The notes below the pieces were generated by a model. That model saw nothing but the letters and a program-made list of their open reading frames with translations, had not been told where the DNA came from and did no database searches. From assembly GCA_030156535.1 (NCBI GenBank), contig JASGMJ010000003.1, forward strand, positions 124,001 through 188,000: a stretch of 64,000 nt of DNA. The letters run 5' to 3'. The DNA is from Candidatus Sumerlaeota bacterium. GTDB lineage: Bacteria; Sumerlaeota; Sumerlaeia; SLMS01; JAHLLQ01. Shown here in pieces: positions 53,840 through 63,477 of this stretch (position 1 is the first letter of the stretch; each line of letters starts with the position of its first letter). Made by a program: the position numbers and the translations under genes.

Positions 53840-54725
53840 ACGTGATGGGCAGCAAATGCGCGCGCTCCCATCCGGCCAGACGCAGCGCATCCAGCTCCGC
53901 GCCTGCCAGCTCGATGGCCGCCAGCTCCGTCTCGCCCCGCTTCATGTGACGTGCCGCCACCAGGTGCGGCACCTCGTCGAAATCATAGCCCCACGCTTCG
54001 GCCAGCACGCGGTCGAGCGCCACGGGGTCTGTTCCCGCCAGAACCCAGCCCCACTCCCTCGGCGTTCCCCGCGTCGGCCCCATTCCCTCCATTGCCACGA
54101 TGCCATCGGCCAGATGCAGCGACGCACCCGTGGCCCAGGCATTGTCCACCAACATCCGCCCAAACACATAGCGGCTGTTCTTCACCATGCAGTGCATCAC
54201 GGCTTTCTTGCGGCCGGGGATGCAGCCAAACAGATTCTTCACCGCGCCGGTCAGCACCATCTGGCAGTGCGCCTTGGCTTTTGGAAGGTTGATGAGAACA
54301 TCGGCGTCGAGGGCATCGCCGGAAACGCTGAGAGCCTTGAAGCAGCCGTTCTCCAACCCGCCGCGAACCTTGCGCACAGAGCCGAGTTCCACGACCCGCG
54401 CGCCAACGGCATCGAGCATCGGCTGGAGTCCCATCTTCGCGGCGGCGTTGGCGGCGCTGCCGAAGGCCGGCGAATCGCCGATGAGTACCTCGGACGCACC
54501 GGCATCGCGGACGAGGCGCGCGGCCTCGGCGATGAACACCGGGTGCGTCACTCCCCCCGTCGCCGGGTCCATGGCGCGCACGAAGTTGGGCTTGAGCAGC
54601 ACGCGGCTGCCGGACGGAACGAAGCGCTCCATCCCGCCGAGCGGTTCGAGTGCGCGCACGATGGCCGCGCGCACCGCTGCCGGGTCCCGGTAGTCCTGCT
54701 GGTGCGCAACGCCGATCAACGCCAT
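53772..54725 (-). CDS. DUF362-family protein
   Basis: A 317-residue protein with the DUF362 core: RVLLKPNFVRA near the N-terminus, VLIGDSPAFG, DVLINLPKAKAHCQMVLTGAVKNLFGCIPG (the family hallmark), HLADGIVAMEGMGPTRG and VLAGTDPVALDRV. It lacks a C-terminal ferredoxin domain often fused to this family. The function is unknown; an iron-sulfur or redox link is suspected from relatives. Its 3' end overlaps the SDR gene by 68 bp. Confidence 0.88.
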   Translation of the reverse strand: MALIGVAHQQDYRDPAAVRAAIVRALEPLGGMERFVPSGSRVLLKPNFVRAMDPATGGVTHPVFIAEAARLVRDAGASEVLIGDSPAFGSAANAAAKMGLQPMLDAVGARVVELGSVRKVRGGLENGCFKALSVSGDALDADVLINLPKAKAHCQMVLTGAVKNLFGCIPGRKKAVMHCMVKNSRYVFGRMLVDNAWATGASLHLADGIVAMEGMGPTRGTPREWGWVLAGTDPVALDRVLAEAWGYDFDEVPHLVAARHMKRGETELAAIELAGAELDALRLAGWERAHLLPITFNPVRLAIGYVKHLRQLRSVRA

Positions 54726-54863
54726 GGGGAAGAGCCTCTGGGGGGAAGAACGCCACACTGTGTCCGGATTCGCAACGGAAAGGGGGGCAAGCAAGGTGGC
54801 TTGGGCATCCGGGCAACGCCATGGAAGGCACGCCACGCGCGTTCATGGGCCCTTGGCCGCCTC

Positions 54864-56105
54864 TCAACCTGGCATGGTCGGCGCCACGGCGGCCATTCTC
54901 GGTGCCTTTTCCCGCACGCGCACGGCCACTTCAGCGCCCGGTGCCCTCAGCGTCAGAAACACGAGCTCCGGCGGGCAGAGCAGGCGTCCCCCGCCGCGAT
55001 AGTTTCCGCTGTCCGACGTCCCCAGGCCACGCGACACGCACAGAACGCCGTCGGGCGGCAGATCGAAGACGCCCTGCACATAGCGATGGCCGAGGCGGCT
55101 GGGGACGACGACGGGGCCGATGAAGGGGAGGCAGTACTGCCCGCCGTGGTTGTGCCCGCTCAGGATCAGACTGGCCCCGAGGCGAGCTGCCTTGGGCGCA
55201 TTGTCCGGCGTGTGGCTCAGCAGAATCACGGCATCGCCCGTCTTGTGTTCCAGCAGGTAGCGCCAGTCCGGGCGCTTGCGGTCCCACGGCGCATCGGTGC
55301 CCGCGAAGATCAGGCGGCGCCCCGCGCGTTCGAGAACCCAGCGCTCGCCCCCCATGAGGCGGATGCCGCGCCGCTGGCATTCGTCGCGAATTGTGGCCGG
55401 ATCTGTCCAGTAATCATGATTGCCGAGAACGCACAGCGTCGCCAGTTCGCCCTTCATTTGCGCGTGATACGCCACCGAGCGCTTGATCAGGCGCGGGTGG
55501 TTGATGAAGTCGCCAGTGAAGACCACGATGTCGGCGCGGCGATGCATCACGAGTTGGGCGATGCGTTCGTAGACGGGGCGCTGGCCGAAGCGCGGATCGT
55601 AATGGAGGTCGGAAACCTGCGCGATGGTCAGGCCGTCAAACTCGGCGGCAAGACCGGGGACCTCGATGTCGCGTTCGACGACTTCGAGATCGTAGGTCGT
55701 TTCCAGTGGCCGCAGGAGGAAGGGGACGCGCCGGCCCGGCTTGGGGATGGACGGGATGACGATGCTCTGGCGCAGGAGGTGGCGCGAGCGCTGGGGCACT
55801 GCACGGTCGCACGCCCACAGCCAGCCGCGCCAAAGCCCGATCAGCCACAGCAACCCAAAGACGGCGAAGATCGTCCGCGACGACGTCGTAATCGGAGTCC
55901 ACCGCAGCGCGTTGGAGACCGGCTCGCTTCCCCAGAAAATCAGCAGCAGCGCCGTCGGCAGACCCACGATCAGCGCCAGCGAGATATCCTGCCACGTCTT
56001 CTTGCGTGGTCCGTCGTCCATCTCCAGCAGCACGCGGTTGAACAACTGGAGCCAGATATGGCCCAGGGCTGCCACAACGAGCAGGAAAGTTAGAACGGGT
56101 GGCAT
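54864..56105 (-). CDS. Membrane-anchored metallophosphoesterase
   Basis: A 413-residue protein. Three to four N-terminal transmembrane helices (PPVLTFLLVVAALGHIWLQL; DISLALIVGLPTALLLIFWG; TIFAVFGLLWLIGLWRG) precede a periplasm-facing or cytoplasmic phosphoesterase domain. Its motifs are VSDLHYD, VVFTGDFINHP, VLGNHDYW, LLSHTPDN and SGHNHGGQYCLP. This is the YkoQ/YaeI type; YaeI-like members act on lipid-linked or other phosphates. The ATG at 56105 starts the first helix; the frame remains open for over 2 kb upstream but that is antisense to real genes. It is divergent from prmA. Confidence 0.9.
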   Translation of the reverse strand: MPPVLTFLLVVAALGHIWLQLFNRVLLEMDDGPRKKTWQDISLALIVGLPTALLLIFWGSEPVSNALRWTPITTSSRTIFAVFGLLWLIGLWRGWLWACDRAVPQRSRHLLRQSIVIPSIPKPGRRVPFLLRPLETTYDLEVVERDIEVPGLAAEFDGLTIAQVSDLHYDPRFGQRPVYERIAQLVMHRRADIVVFTGDFINHPRLIKRSVAYHAQMKGELATLCVLGNHDYWTDPATIRDECQRRGIRLMGGERWVLERAGRRLIFAGTDAPWDRKRPDWRYLLEHKTGDAVILLSHTPDNAPKAARLGASLILSGHNHGGQYCLPFIGPVVVPSRLGHRYVQGVFDLPPDGVLCVSRGLGTSDSGNYRGGGRLLCPPELVFLTLRAPGAEVAVRVREKAPRMAAVAPTMPG

Positions 56106-56297
56106 GACAGGCGCCCCTCCCGAGGCGCTCCCGCAAACGACAGCAGGAACGATACCCGTTCGCGAGCGTGCTGCCGCACCCGGGCAGCGTCGAGGCAAAC
56201 CAGCGGGGGAGAGAACCGGGGAAGACGTGCCCAACCGGGGGGGGCAGCCCGCCTTTCCGCTTGAGGGCACGGCGCTGCCGCGTGTCCCTCTCCGCCC

Positions 56298-57209
56298 ATG
56301 AAGTTCTGGCCCCTCCTCCATGTGTTCCCTTCCCCCAGCACCTCCCGCGAGGCGTGGGATGCCTTCTGCGCTCTCTCCTTCGAGGAAGGCGCCGCCGGGT
56401 GCGAGGAGAAGGGGGGCGGCGACGTCCCCGAGGAGGCGATCCTGAGCTTCCTGGAAGGCGAGTCCGCCGACGCCACCGACTACCCCTTCCTGCAGGTAGT
56501 CGCCGAACTCGCGGTGAGCATCCTTGGTGACGAAACGCGCACGGAGGCGCGGGTTGGCCCGGCCATCGACTGGGCCGCGAACTGGCGCCAGTACTTCCAC
56601 GCCCGGCCCATCACCGACACGTTGTGGGTCGGCCCGCCCGAGGAACGCGCCTCCCCGCTCGTGCCGCCCGGCGCGCTCTTCCTGGTCATCGAGCCCGGAT
56701 CGGCCTTTGGCACGGGAACGCACGAGACGACGCAGGGGTGCCTGGAACTGCTCGAAGGTGTGGCACGCTCGGGCGGAGCGATGGAAACGGTTCTGGATAT
56801 GGGAACGGGGAGCGGCATTCTGGCGATCGCGGCGGCGAAGCTCGGGGCACGCCTCGTTGTCGGTGTCGAACGCGACGATGTGGCCGAAAGCAACTTCCGC
56901 GAGAATGCCCGGCTGAACGGCTGCGAGAACGCCTTGCGCTACGTTGCGGGTGATGGCACGGGCGCGGGGCTTGCTGCCCTGGAAGCGGAGAGCGCCGGGC
57001 CGCCCGATCTCGTGCTTTGCAACATGCTGAGCAACGAGTTCGACGCGCTGCTCGCGCCGTTGCGCGCACTCGAACGCCCCTTGATCCTCTCGGGCTTCCT
57101 CCGCGAGGAAGAGCACCCCGTTGGCGAGCGCCTCGCCCAAACGGGATGGAGCGTCAGGAAACGCCTCGCCGTGGGCGACTGGCTCGCCTGCCTCGTTGTT
57201 CCCTGTTGA
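56298..57209 (+). CDS. prmA: Ribosomal protein L11 methyltransferase (PrmA-like)
   Basis: An S-adenosylmethionine-dependent methyltransferase of 303 residues that trimethylates ribosomal protein L11 in well-studied bacteria. The N-terminal substrate-recognition domain is acidic and divergent. The catalytic half has the PrmA signature VIEPGSAFGTGTHETTQGCLELLE, SAM motif I VLDMGTGSGILAIAAAKLGA, VERDDVAESNFRENARLNG and LVLCNMLSNEF. It is immediately followed (no gap) by the GT87-like gene, suggesting co-transcription without obvious functional link. Confidence 0.9.
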   Translation: MKFWPLLHVFPSPSTSREAWDAFCALSFEEGAAGCEEKGGGDVPEEAILSFLEGESADATDYPFLQVVAELAVSILGDETRTEARVGPAIDWAANWRQYFHARPITDTLWVGPPEERASPLVPPGALFLVIEPGSAFGTGTHETTQGCLELLEGVARSGGAMETVLDMGTGSGILAIAAAKLGARLVVGVERDDVAESNFRENARLNGCENALRYVAGDGTGAGLAALEAESAGPPDLVLCNMLSNEFDALLAPLRALERPLILSGFLREEEHPVGERLAQTGWSVRKRLAVGDWLACLVVPC

Positions 57210-58577
57210 TTGGATGATGTCGTGCTGACTCTCTGGAAGAATGCCACGACCCGGGAACGGGTTCTCTTCGTCCTGCTTGGCGGGTTCCTGCTCGTCATGC
57301 TGGGGCGCGGAATCGACTCCACCTGGAGCTACAATGACTTCGAGGTCTTCCACTACGCGGGCGGCGCGGCGTGGGAGAAGGCTCCGGACATGTACACGAC
57401 TGAGAGCCCGATCAAGAGCCGCAAGTTCGTGTACCCGCCTTCGGCGTCGATGTTCCTGATGCCACTGGCGTGGGCACCGTACAAAGTGACCAGCCTGCTG
57501 TTCACGCTGCTCAAGATTGCCGCGCTGGCGTTGTTGATCGTGGGCGTGATTGCGAAGTCCGGGAACGCGCCGCGCGACCGCGCCACGCGGCTCGGGCTGA
57601 TGCTGGCGGCCGTTGTCATCACGCTGCAGCCGATCACGAGCGATGTCGGCAACGGGCAGGTGAACATCATCGTGGGCGCAGCGGCGCTGCTCGGGGTCTG
57701 GCTGATGATGGAGAGTCGGCGCTGGTGGTGGGCGGGCAGCCTGCTCGTCGCCATTGCCGTCGCAATCAAGGCCACGCCGCTGTTGCTGCTGGCCGTGCCG
57801 TTTCTCCATCGGCGCTGGATTCCGTTCGCGGCGTCTCTGGGGATGATCGTTCTGTTGCTCGTAGCCATGCCCACTGCCTGGTTTGGCCCGGAGTTGGTGA
57901 AGAGCTACACGGAGAGTTTCAAACACTACTCGAACAAGGCGGTTGAGGAAGGGGCGAGACGCCCGCGCCAAGTCTGCCTTTACGAGATGGTGTTGTTCAC
58001 GGGAGCGCAGTTGCACGCGGACGACGATCTCGTCTGGGATGCCGACGAGGGGGAGACCTTCCGTGTTTTGCCGGACGGCACGCGCGTCAAAACGGGAGTG
58101 AAACCCGCATGGCCGAAGAGGACGGGGCAGATCATCTGGCTCGCGATCGGCCTGGGCACCGGGGTGCTGTTTCTCGCGGGGCGCTGGTTGCTGGCGCGGC
58201 GGCGGGGCGAGACGATTCCGTGGCAATGGGATCTCGCGATGCTGGTGACCCTGATGATCCTGCTGGCACCGATGGTGCGGCGCGCTCATCTGGTGGTGTT
58301 GCTGGCTCCTGTGGGATGGGTGGTGGTCCGGTTGTGGTGGATGGCGCGTGCCCACGGCGGATGGCGGCATCTGGCTGTGGCGAGGAAGGGGCTCGTGGCG
58401 TTGCTGACACTCACGCTGATGTTCTTCTGGGCTTCCGAGGATTTGGCGATTCCCGCGCCGGGCTTTCCGATTCCCTACCACCCCGCACTCTTTTTTGCGA
58501 TGATCGGTCTCGTCGCCATCATTGCCTGGCTTGGCACGATCACCGTCTCCGATGAAGAACAGGCGAAGGCCGAATGA
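57210..58577 (+). CDS. GT87-like (DUF2029) membrane mannosyltransferase
   Basis: A 455-residue polytopic membrane protein with about ten helices, of the DUF2029/GT87 family (polyprenyl-phosphomannose-dependent alpha-mannosyltransferases such as PimE). Conserved elements: STWSYNDFEVFHYAGGAAW (catalytic-Asp loop after the first helix), FVYPPSASMFLMPLAW, and NGQVNIIVGAAALLG. It would act on the outer face of the inner membrane using a lipid-linked sugar. The start is uncertain: TTG at 57210 directly after the prmA stop, or GTG at 57222. It is coupled to the MATE gene by an ATGA overlap. Confidence 0.88.
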   Translation: MDDVVLTLWKNATTRERVLFVLLGGFLLVMLGRGIDSTWSYNDFEVFHYAGGAAWEKAPDMYTTESPIKSRKFVYPPSASMFLMPLAWAPYKVTSLLFTLLKIAALALLIVGVIAKSGNAPRDRATRLGLMLAAVVITLQPITSDVGNGQVNIIVGAAALLGVWLMMESRRWWWAGSLLVAIAVAIKATPLLLLAVPFLHRRWIPFAASLGMIVLLLVAMPTAWFGPELVKSYTESFKHYSNKAVEEGARRPRQVCLYEMVLFTGAQLHADDDLVWDADEGETFRVLPDGTRVKTGVKPAWPKRTGQIIWLAIGLGTGVLFLAGRWLLARRRGETIPWQWDLAMLVTLMILLAPMVRRAHLVVLLAPVGWVVVRLWWMARAHGGWRHLAVARKGLVALLTLTLMFFWASEDLAIPAPGFPIPYHPALFFAMIGLVAIIAWLGTITVSDEEQAKAE

Positions 58578-60073
58578 CATCGCCCGGGGCTCCGATTAGC
58601 ATTCCGCGTGCTCCGTGGTGGCGCGCCCGCGAGGGGTACGCCCGTGTCTGGGTGACGCCGTGTTGGAAGGGCGATGGCGGTGTGCGCCAGCTTCTCGACG
58701 TTGCAATCCCCATGGTGCTCACTGGATTGACCGTCGTCACCAACCTGATGTTCGACCGCATTCTTCTGGCGCGTTACGACATTGAGTTCCACATGCCGGC
58801 AACTCAGGGAGCTGGCGCCGCGTGGTGGACGATCCAGCATACGTGCGGCGGCGTGGTCGGCTATGCCACGACGTTCGTCGCACAGTACCACGGTTCAAAC
58901 CGCCTAAGGCGCGTCGGCCCGTCGGTGTGGCAGGCGTTGTACCTGGCGCTCGCGTGCGGCGCGCTCAACCTTCTGCTGTACCCAATGTGGGGGCTGTTCT
59001 TCGAGTTCGTTCATGGTGCGGGCAAGCTCTCGCTGCTCGAAGGGCAATACGCAGCGACCCTCTCATTCGGTTCGGTGTTTTTGTTGATCGGAGCGGCATT
59101 CGGATCGTTCTACGCAGGACTGGGGAAGACGCGTTTCGTTTTCGGCGTCGGCGCGTTGATTGCCGTCACGAACGTGATCCTGAACCGCTGGCTGATCTTC
59201 AATCCGCCGGAATGGCTGCCGTTCATTGAGCCGGGCGTTGTGGGGGCGGCATGGGCGACGAACTTCAGTCTCGCCTTCGGCGCGCTGGTCTACGCACTGC
59301 TTGTGCTGCATGGACGCAACGAGGCGGAGTACGCGACGCGCTCGGGCTGGCGTTTCGACGCCAGGCTGCTCAAGCGCCTCGTGCGCTTTGGCCTGCCGCA
59401 GAGCTACCACCACTTCATCGAAGTCGCTTCGTTCACGTTCTTCTTCCTGATGGTGGGGCGCGTCAGCCAGTCCGCGTTGATCGCCTCGAACATCGCGGGC
59501 ACGGTGAACATGGTTGTGTTCATTCCAATGATCGGCATGGGACAATCCGTTGGCATCCTGCTCGGACGCTTCATCGGCAACGGACGCACGGATTTGGCGG
59601 AGCGTATCACCTGCACGGGGACGCTGATCAACTTTGCGCTGATGGTGCCCGTCGCGTTGGTGTACACGTTCATGCCAGACCTCTTCATCAATCTGTTCAT
59701 TACGGACGAGATGAGCGGTGAGATCGTGGCGGCGGCGCGGGAGTACGCGCGCCTCTTCCTTCTCGTGGTCGCGATCTATTCGATCGGCGACGTGTTCAAC
59801 GTCACGTATGCGAGCGCGATCAAGGGAGCGGGCGACACAAAGTTCGTTTTCATCTTCACGGCGTTGAGCAGTCTGGTCCTGCTGATCATTCCCTGTGCGC
59901 TGCTGGGGTACTTCGGCGGGCCGCCTCTGCTCATGTGGATTCTCGTCATGCTGTTCGTCATGGGGATGGGGGGCGGGTTCTTCCTGCGCTTCCGCTCGGG
60001 ACACTGGAAGCACATGAAGGTGATCGAGCCGGACGTGGACCTCGTCGCCGAGGATACGATTCCGATCCGGTAG
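58574..60073 (+). CDS. MATE-family multidrug/metabolite exporter
   Basis: A 499-residue, twelve-helix transporter of the MATE family, with two homologous halves: the N-terminal half FDRILLARYD ... TCGGVVGYATTFVAQYHGSNRLRRVG and the C-terminal half SNIAGTVNMVVFIPMIGMGQSVGILLGRFIGNGR. An N-terminal hydrophilic tail of ~40 residues precedes the first helix. Exporters of this family expel cationic drugs or metabolites using H+ or Na+. Its start overlaps the GT87-like gene. It is convergent with ftsQ. Confidence 0.92.
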   Translation: MTSPGAPISIPRAPWWRAREGYARVWVTPCWKGDGGVRQLLDVAIPMVLTGLTVVTNLMFDRILLARYDIEFHMPATQGAGAAWWTIQHTCGGVVGYATTFVAQYHGSNRLRRVGPSVWQALYLALACGALNLLLYPMWGLFFEFVHGAGKLSLLEGQYAATLSFGSVFLLIGAAFGSFYAGLGKTRFVFGVGALIAVTNVILNRWLIFNPPEWLPFIEPGVVGAAWATNFSLAFGALVYALLVLHGRNEAEYATRSGWRFDARLLKRLVRFGLPQSYHHFIEVASFTFFFLMVGRVSQSALIASNIAGTVNMVVFIPMIGMGQSVGILLGRFIGNGRTDLAERITCTGTLINFALMVPVALVYTFMPDLFINLFITDEMSGEIVAAAREYARLFLLVVAIYSIGDVFNVTYASAIKGAGDTKFVFIFTALSSLVLLIIPCALLGYFGGPPLLMWILVMLFVMGMGGGFFLRFRSGHWKHMKVIEPDVDLVAEDTIPIR

Positions 60074-60086
60074 TGGCTCAAGTGGC

Positions 60087-61001
60087 TCAGCGGCGGGCGA
60101 CTGCTGTGACGGCGGGCGCGTAGGGTTTCCAGGGGAGGTCGGTGTCCAGGCGCAGGTCGGCGTAGTCGATCCGCCCGGGCCCGCCGATCTTTTCGCGCAA
60201 AGCCTCCCATTTGGGAAGCGTTTCGGCGGGCGGCAGCGTGCCGCACAGCAGACGCGTTCCATCGCGCAGAATCAGCGTGAGCCCCGTTCCCGGGTCCCAG
60301 TGGATCTCGGAAAGCATCCCGGCGAGTGAGCCCAGCTCGTTGTCGAAGACCCCGGCATACACGAGGGCTGCATCGAAGAACTCCGAGGGCAGGTGATCGC
60401 CGGCCTCGAAGGTCATCGTGTCGGGCACGGTGAGCAGCGGGAGGCGGCTGTCGAGAAGCTCGCGCCCCGAGGCGCGGGCAAACAGCACGCCGTCGATGTC
60501 GGCGAGGTACGCTCCCGTCGAGGTGACGAGGACGGCTTCCTCGCGCCGTTCGTAGACGAGGACTTCCACCCGGTTGGGGTAGGCTTTGCGGACGCGCGCG
60601 TGGTAAATGGAGGGATGAGAAGCAAGGCGTTGCTCGGCGTCGCGCACGTTGAAGGTGACGAGATTGATTTCATCCTGGTTGGCCGCGCCGGTGGCGAGCG
60701 CACGAATGTCGTCCTCGTTCAGACGGCGCAGGCCGTAGGTTTCCCACTCGGTGATTGTGAAGTAGCCCGAGCGCATGGTGAAGTCGGCAAGCAGGTAGAC
60801 CAGCACGAAGGCGGCGACGATGCCCATCATGGTGAGCGCGCGCGCCGGGAAGCGTTTCCCGTAATAGCGCAGGCGCTCCACCGGGGCACGCGGCACGGGG
60901 TCGCGCGGCACGGGAAGACGGACGCCGGAGGCACGCGAGGTGGACTCGCGCCCGGCTGCGCGTTTCTCGCGCCATGCACGCCATTTTTCGCTCAGCTTCA
61001 T
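60087..61001 (-). CDS. ftsQ: Cell division protein FtsQ/DivIB
   Basis: A 304-residue bitopic membrane protein. A basic cytoplasmic N-terminus of ~60 residues, a single helix (LTMMGIVAAFVLVYLLADFTM), then a POTRA domain (TITEWETYGLRRLNEDDIRAL with the NLVTFNVRDAEQRLASHPSIYHARVRKAYPNRVEV box) and the FtsQ beta domain. It scaffolds the divisome through FtsB/FtsL. It follows murB by 7 bp. No ddl gene is between murB and ftsQ and no ftsA follows. Confidence 0.88.
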   Translation of the reverse strand: MKLSEKWRAWREKRAAGRESTSRASGVRLPVPRDPVPRAPVERLRYYGKRFPARALTMMGIVAAFVLVYLLADFTMRSGYFTITEWETYGLRRLNEDDIRALATGAANQDEINLVTFNVRDAEQRLASHPSIYHARVRKAYPNRVEVLVYERREEAVLVTSTGAYLADIDGVLFARASGRELLDSRLPLLTVPDTMTFEAGDHLPSEFFDAALVYAGVFDNELGSLAGMLSEIHWDPGTGLTLILRDGTRLLCGTLPPAETLPKWEALREKIGGPGRIDYADLRLDTDLPWKPYAPAVTAVARR

Positions 61002-61008
61002 GTGCCCC

Positions 61009-61965
61009 TCAGCGAAGCACGCAACTTGTCAGCGGACCACCGACGATGCGCGCCTCGATTTCCAGCAGAATGCCGAACCTTTCGTGGACGACGTCCTGGA
61101 TGAGCGAGATCATCGCGAGGAAATCCTCGCCGCTCGCCTTCCCCCGGTTGATCAGGAAGTTCGCGTGCGCCTCGCTCACCTCGACGTCGTTGAGCGCGTA
61201 GCCCTTCAGCCCGGCCTTGTCGATCAGCATGCCCGCGCTGACGGTTTGCCCCGAGACGGGATCCTTCGGGTTCTTGAAGACGCAGCCGCTCGATGGGATC
61301 TTGTACGGCTGGCACTTCTTCTTCGCGGTGTAATCCTTCTGGCGTTGCCGCGACGTTTCAAAGTCCAGCGGTTCGAGCAGCAGCTCGGCTTCGACGACGA
61401 TGCCCTCGGCGAGCTGGCTGTGGCGGTACGAGTAGCGGAAGTCGCCGCGATGCACGTCGATGAACTCGCCGTCGCGCGTCAGCAGGATCGCGCGCTCCAG
61501 GAAATCGCACAGTCCCCAGTTGCCCGCGCCCGCATTGCCCGCGAGGGCGCCGCCGACGGTGCCGGGGATCATCGTGCAGAATTCGAGCCCCATCAGATGA
61601 TGGCGCTTGCCGAACTTGATGGCGTCGCTGAGCTGCGCGGCCGCGCCCACGCGCAACGTATTCTCGTCGGCCAGTTCGATGTGCCCGAAGAAAGCCTCGT
61701 CGAGAATGAGGACGATGCCCTCGAACTGCGCCGTTGCGAAGATCGTGTTCGTGCCGCCGCCGAGCACCAGCAGGGGCCAGCCGCGAAGATGGGTCAGGCG
61801 GACGATGCGATACAACGCCCTGATGTCGTGAGGAATCGCGAGCATCGCCGCGCGCGAGCGCGTCTTCATCGACGTGCGTTTCGCCAGGTTCGCCTGCGGG
61901 ATGAGCGTGAGGTTGTCGATCGCGAGAAGATCGCGGTCGGTGAGGAAGCAGTCCTGGGTCATCAT
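61009..61965 (-). CDS. murB: UDP-N-acetylenolpyruvoylglucosamine reductase
   Basis: An NADPH- and FAD-dependent enzyme that forms UDP-MurNAc, the second step of peptidoglycan precursor synthesis. The 318-residue protein shows the FAD site LLVLGGGTNTIF, IPGTVGGALAGNAGAGNWG, the YRYSHS-type box, SSGCVFKNP with the catalytic Ser, and LIDKAGLKGYALNDVEVSEAHANFLIN. Length and motif spacing resemble type I/II enzymes. Its ATG overlaps the murC stop (ATGA), and a second in-frame ATG follows immediately. Confidence 0.94.
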   Translation of the reverse strand: MMTQDCFLTDRDLLAIDNLTLIPQANLAKRTSMKTRSRAAMLAIPHDIRALYRIVRLTHLRGWPLLVLGGGTNTIFATAQFEGIVLILDEAFFGHIELADENTLRVGAAAQLSDAIKFGKRHHLMGLEFCTMIPGTVGGALAGNAGAGNWGLCDFLERAILLTRDGEFIDVHRGDFRYSYRHSQLAEGIVVEAELLLEPLDFETSRQRQKDYTAKKKCQPYKIPSSGCVFKNPKDPVSGQTVSAGMLIDKAGLKGYALNDVEVSEAHANFLINRGKASGEDFLAMISLIQDVVHERFGILLEIEARIVGGPLTSCVLR

Positions 61966-63461
61966 GTTGCGGGGCCTCGTTGGGAGCGGGATTGGGAAGA
62001 GAGGGAATCGAGGAGTTCCTGTGCGGAATGCGTGATGTCGCCCGCGCCGAGCATGAGGACGACGTCGCCCTCGCGCAGGTGGGGGAGAAGCAGGGGGACG
62101 ATGTCCTTGCGCTGGCGGATTACCTCCACCGGGTGGTTGCAGCGCGCAGCGGCCAGGTCGGCAAGCGCGTCGATGGTGACGCCGGGGAGTGGCTCCTCGC
62201 CGGCGGAATACACGTCGGTGAAGATCACCTTGTCGGCCTCGTCAAAGGCGGCGGCAAAGTCCGTGAGGAAGTCGCGCGTGCGCGTGTAGCGATGCGGCTG
62301 GAAAACGGTGACGAGACGGCCAGCGCGTTCGACCTTCAGCGCGTGGGCGGCGGCAATGGTGGCGCGGATTTCCGTGGGGTGGTGCGCATAGTCGTCGATG
62401 ACGGTGACGCCCGCAGCCTCACCCTTGACGTCGAAGCGCCGTCCCGCGCCCGTGAAGTTGCGAAGGGCTTCGGCGGCCAGCGAGGGATCGCCGCCCAGAC
62501 TCGCCAGCATCCCGAGCGCCGCGATGGCGTTCGAGACGTTGTGCAGCCCAGGCGCGCCGATCTCAAAGCGCCCAGCGAACCACGAGTCCGCATAGAAATC
62601 GAAGCTCGCCGAACGCGCCGACAGGACGATGTCCGTTCCGTAGTAGTCGGCCTTCGTCGTTTCGATACCGTAGGTTTTCACTTTGCGCGTCACGGCTTCC
62701 AGCAGTTCGCGCGAGCCGGCATCGTCGGCGTTGACGAGAATCGTTGCATCGTCGGCGGCCTTGGCCACGACGCGGCAGTAACCGGCCATCATCGCGTCGC
62801 GTGACTTCCAGTAGTCCAGGTGGTCGCACTCGATGTTCGTGACAATCAGATGCCCGGCGGGGAGCACCTCGAACGAGCCGTCGCTTTCGTCGGCTTCCGC
62901 AACGGCCCACTCCAGGCCGCCGATGCGCGTGTTGCCGTTGAAGGCGGGGACGCGGCCACCGATGAAGGCCCATGGGTCGAAGCCCGCGGCTTCGAGCACC
63001 AACGCGGCCAGCGAACTCGTGGTCGTCTTGCCGTGCGTGCCGGAAACGAGAACCGACCGGCGGCTGGCGAGAAAGAGGGCGAGTGCTTCGCTGCGGTGGA
63101 GAATGCGGATTCCCCTCTCGCGGGCGGCAGCAAGCTCGGCGTTGTCCTGGCGGATGGCGCTGGAAACGACGACAGCGTCAACGTCGCCAAGGTTGGCGGC
63201 GTCGTGCCCCGTGTACACCGTCGCACCCGCTTCGACGAGCGCCTCGCAGACTTTGCTCGCGCGCGCGTCCGACCCCGAAACACGCAGGCCGCAGGCCAGC
63301 ATGGCCTGGGCGATTGCACTCATTCCACAGCCGCCGATGCCGAGAAGGTGGACGCTCTCGAATCCGAAGGGATCCCGCTGCCCGCACGTGACGGGAGAAA
63401 CGGCGGGCTTTGCGCCAACGAACGGCGAAGCCGGAACGAAATCTGTGTTGGGGAGGGTCAT
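61962..63461 (-). CDS. murC: UDP-N-acetylmuramate-L-alanine ligase
   Basis: Adds the first amino acid of the peptidoglycan stem to UDP-MurNAc with ATP. The 499-residue protein has an N-terminal Rossmann domain (VHLLGIGGCGMSAIAQAML), P-loop SGTHGKTTT (residues 140-148), the central DESDGSFE Mg-binding box and a C-terminal VIDDYAHHPTEIRATIAAA typical of MurC. The GTG/ATG start near 63461 gives an N-terminal extension of ~25 residues over E. coli MurC. It lies 16 bp after murG. Confidence 0.97.
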   Translation of the reverse strand: MTLPNTDFVPASPFVGAKPAVSPVTCGQRDPFGFESVHLLGIGGCGMSAIAQAMLACGLRVSGSDARASKVCEALVEAGATVYTGHDAANLGDVDAVVVSSAIRQDNAELAAARERGIRILHRSEALALFLASRRSVLVSGTHGKTTTSSLAALVLEAAGFDPWAFIGGRVPAFNGNTRIGGLEWAVAEADESDGSFEVLPAGHLIVTNIECDHLDYWKSRDAMMAGYCRVVAKAADDATILVNADDAGSRELLEAVTRKVKTYGIETTKADYYGTDIVLSARSASFDFYADSWFAGRFEIGAPGLHNVSNAIAALGMLASLGGDPSLAAEALRNFTGAGRRFDVKGEAAGVTVIDDYAHHPTEIRATIAAAHALKVERAGRLVTVFQPHRYTRTRDFLTDFAAAFDEADKVIFTDVYSAGEEPLPGVTIDALADLAAARCNHPVEVIRQRKDIVPLLLPHLREGDVVLMLGAGDITHSAQELLDSLSSQSRSQRGPAT

Positions 63462-63477
63462 GCGTGGGCTCCGGGCA

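Noticed and set aside
53802-56093. A 763-codon plus-strand frame over DUF362 and the phosphoesterase
   Set aside because: Antisense to two genes with clear motifs; Arg/His/Gln-rich shadow translation.
54864-58580. A minus-strand open frame of 1238 codons spanning the metallophosphoesterase and antisense to prmA and the GT87-like gene
   Set aside because: Only the part up to 56105 shows protein homology. The rest is low-complexity Arg/His/Gln-rich translation caused by GC-rich third positions opposite real genes.
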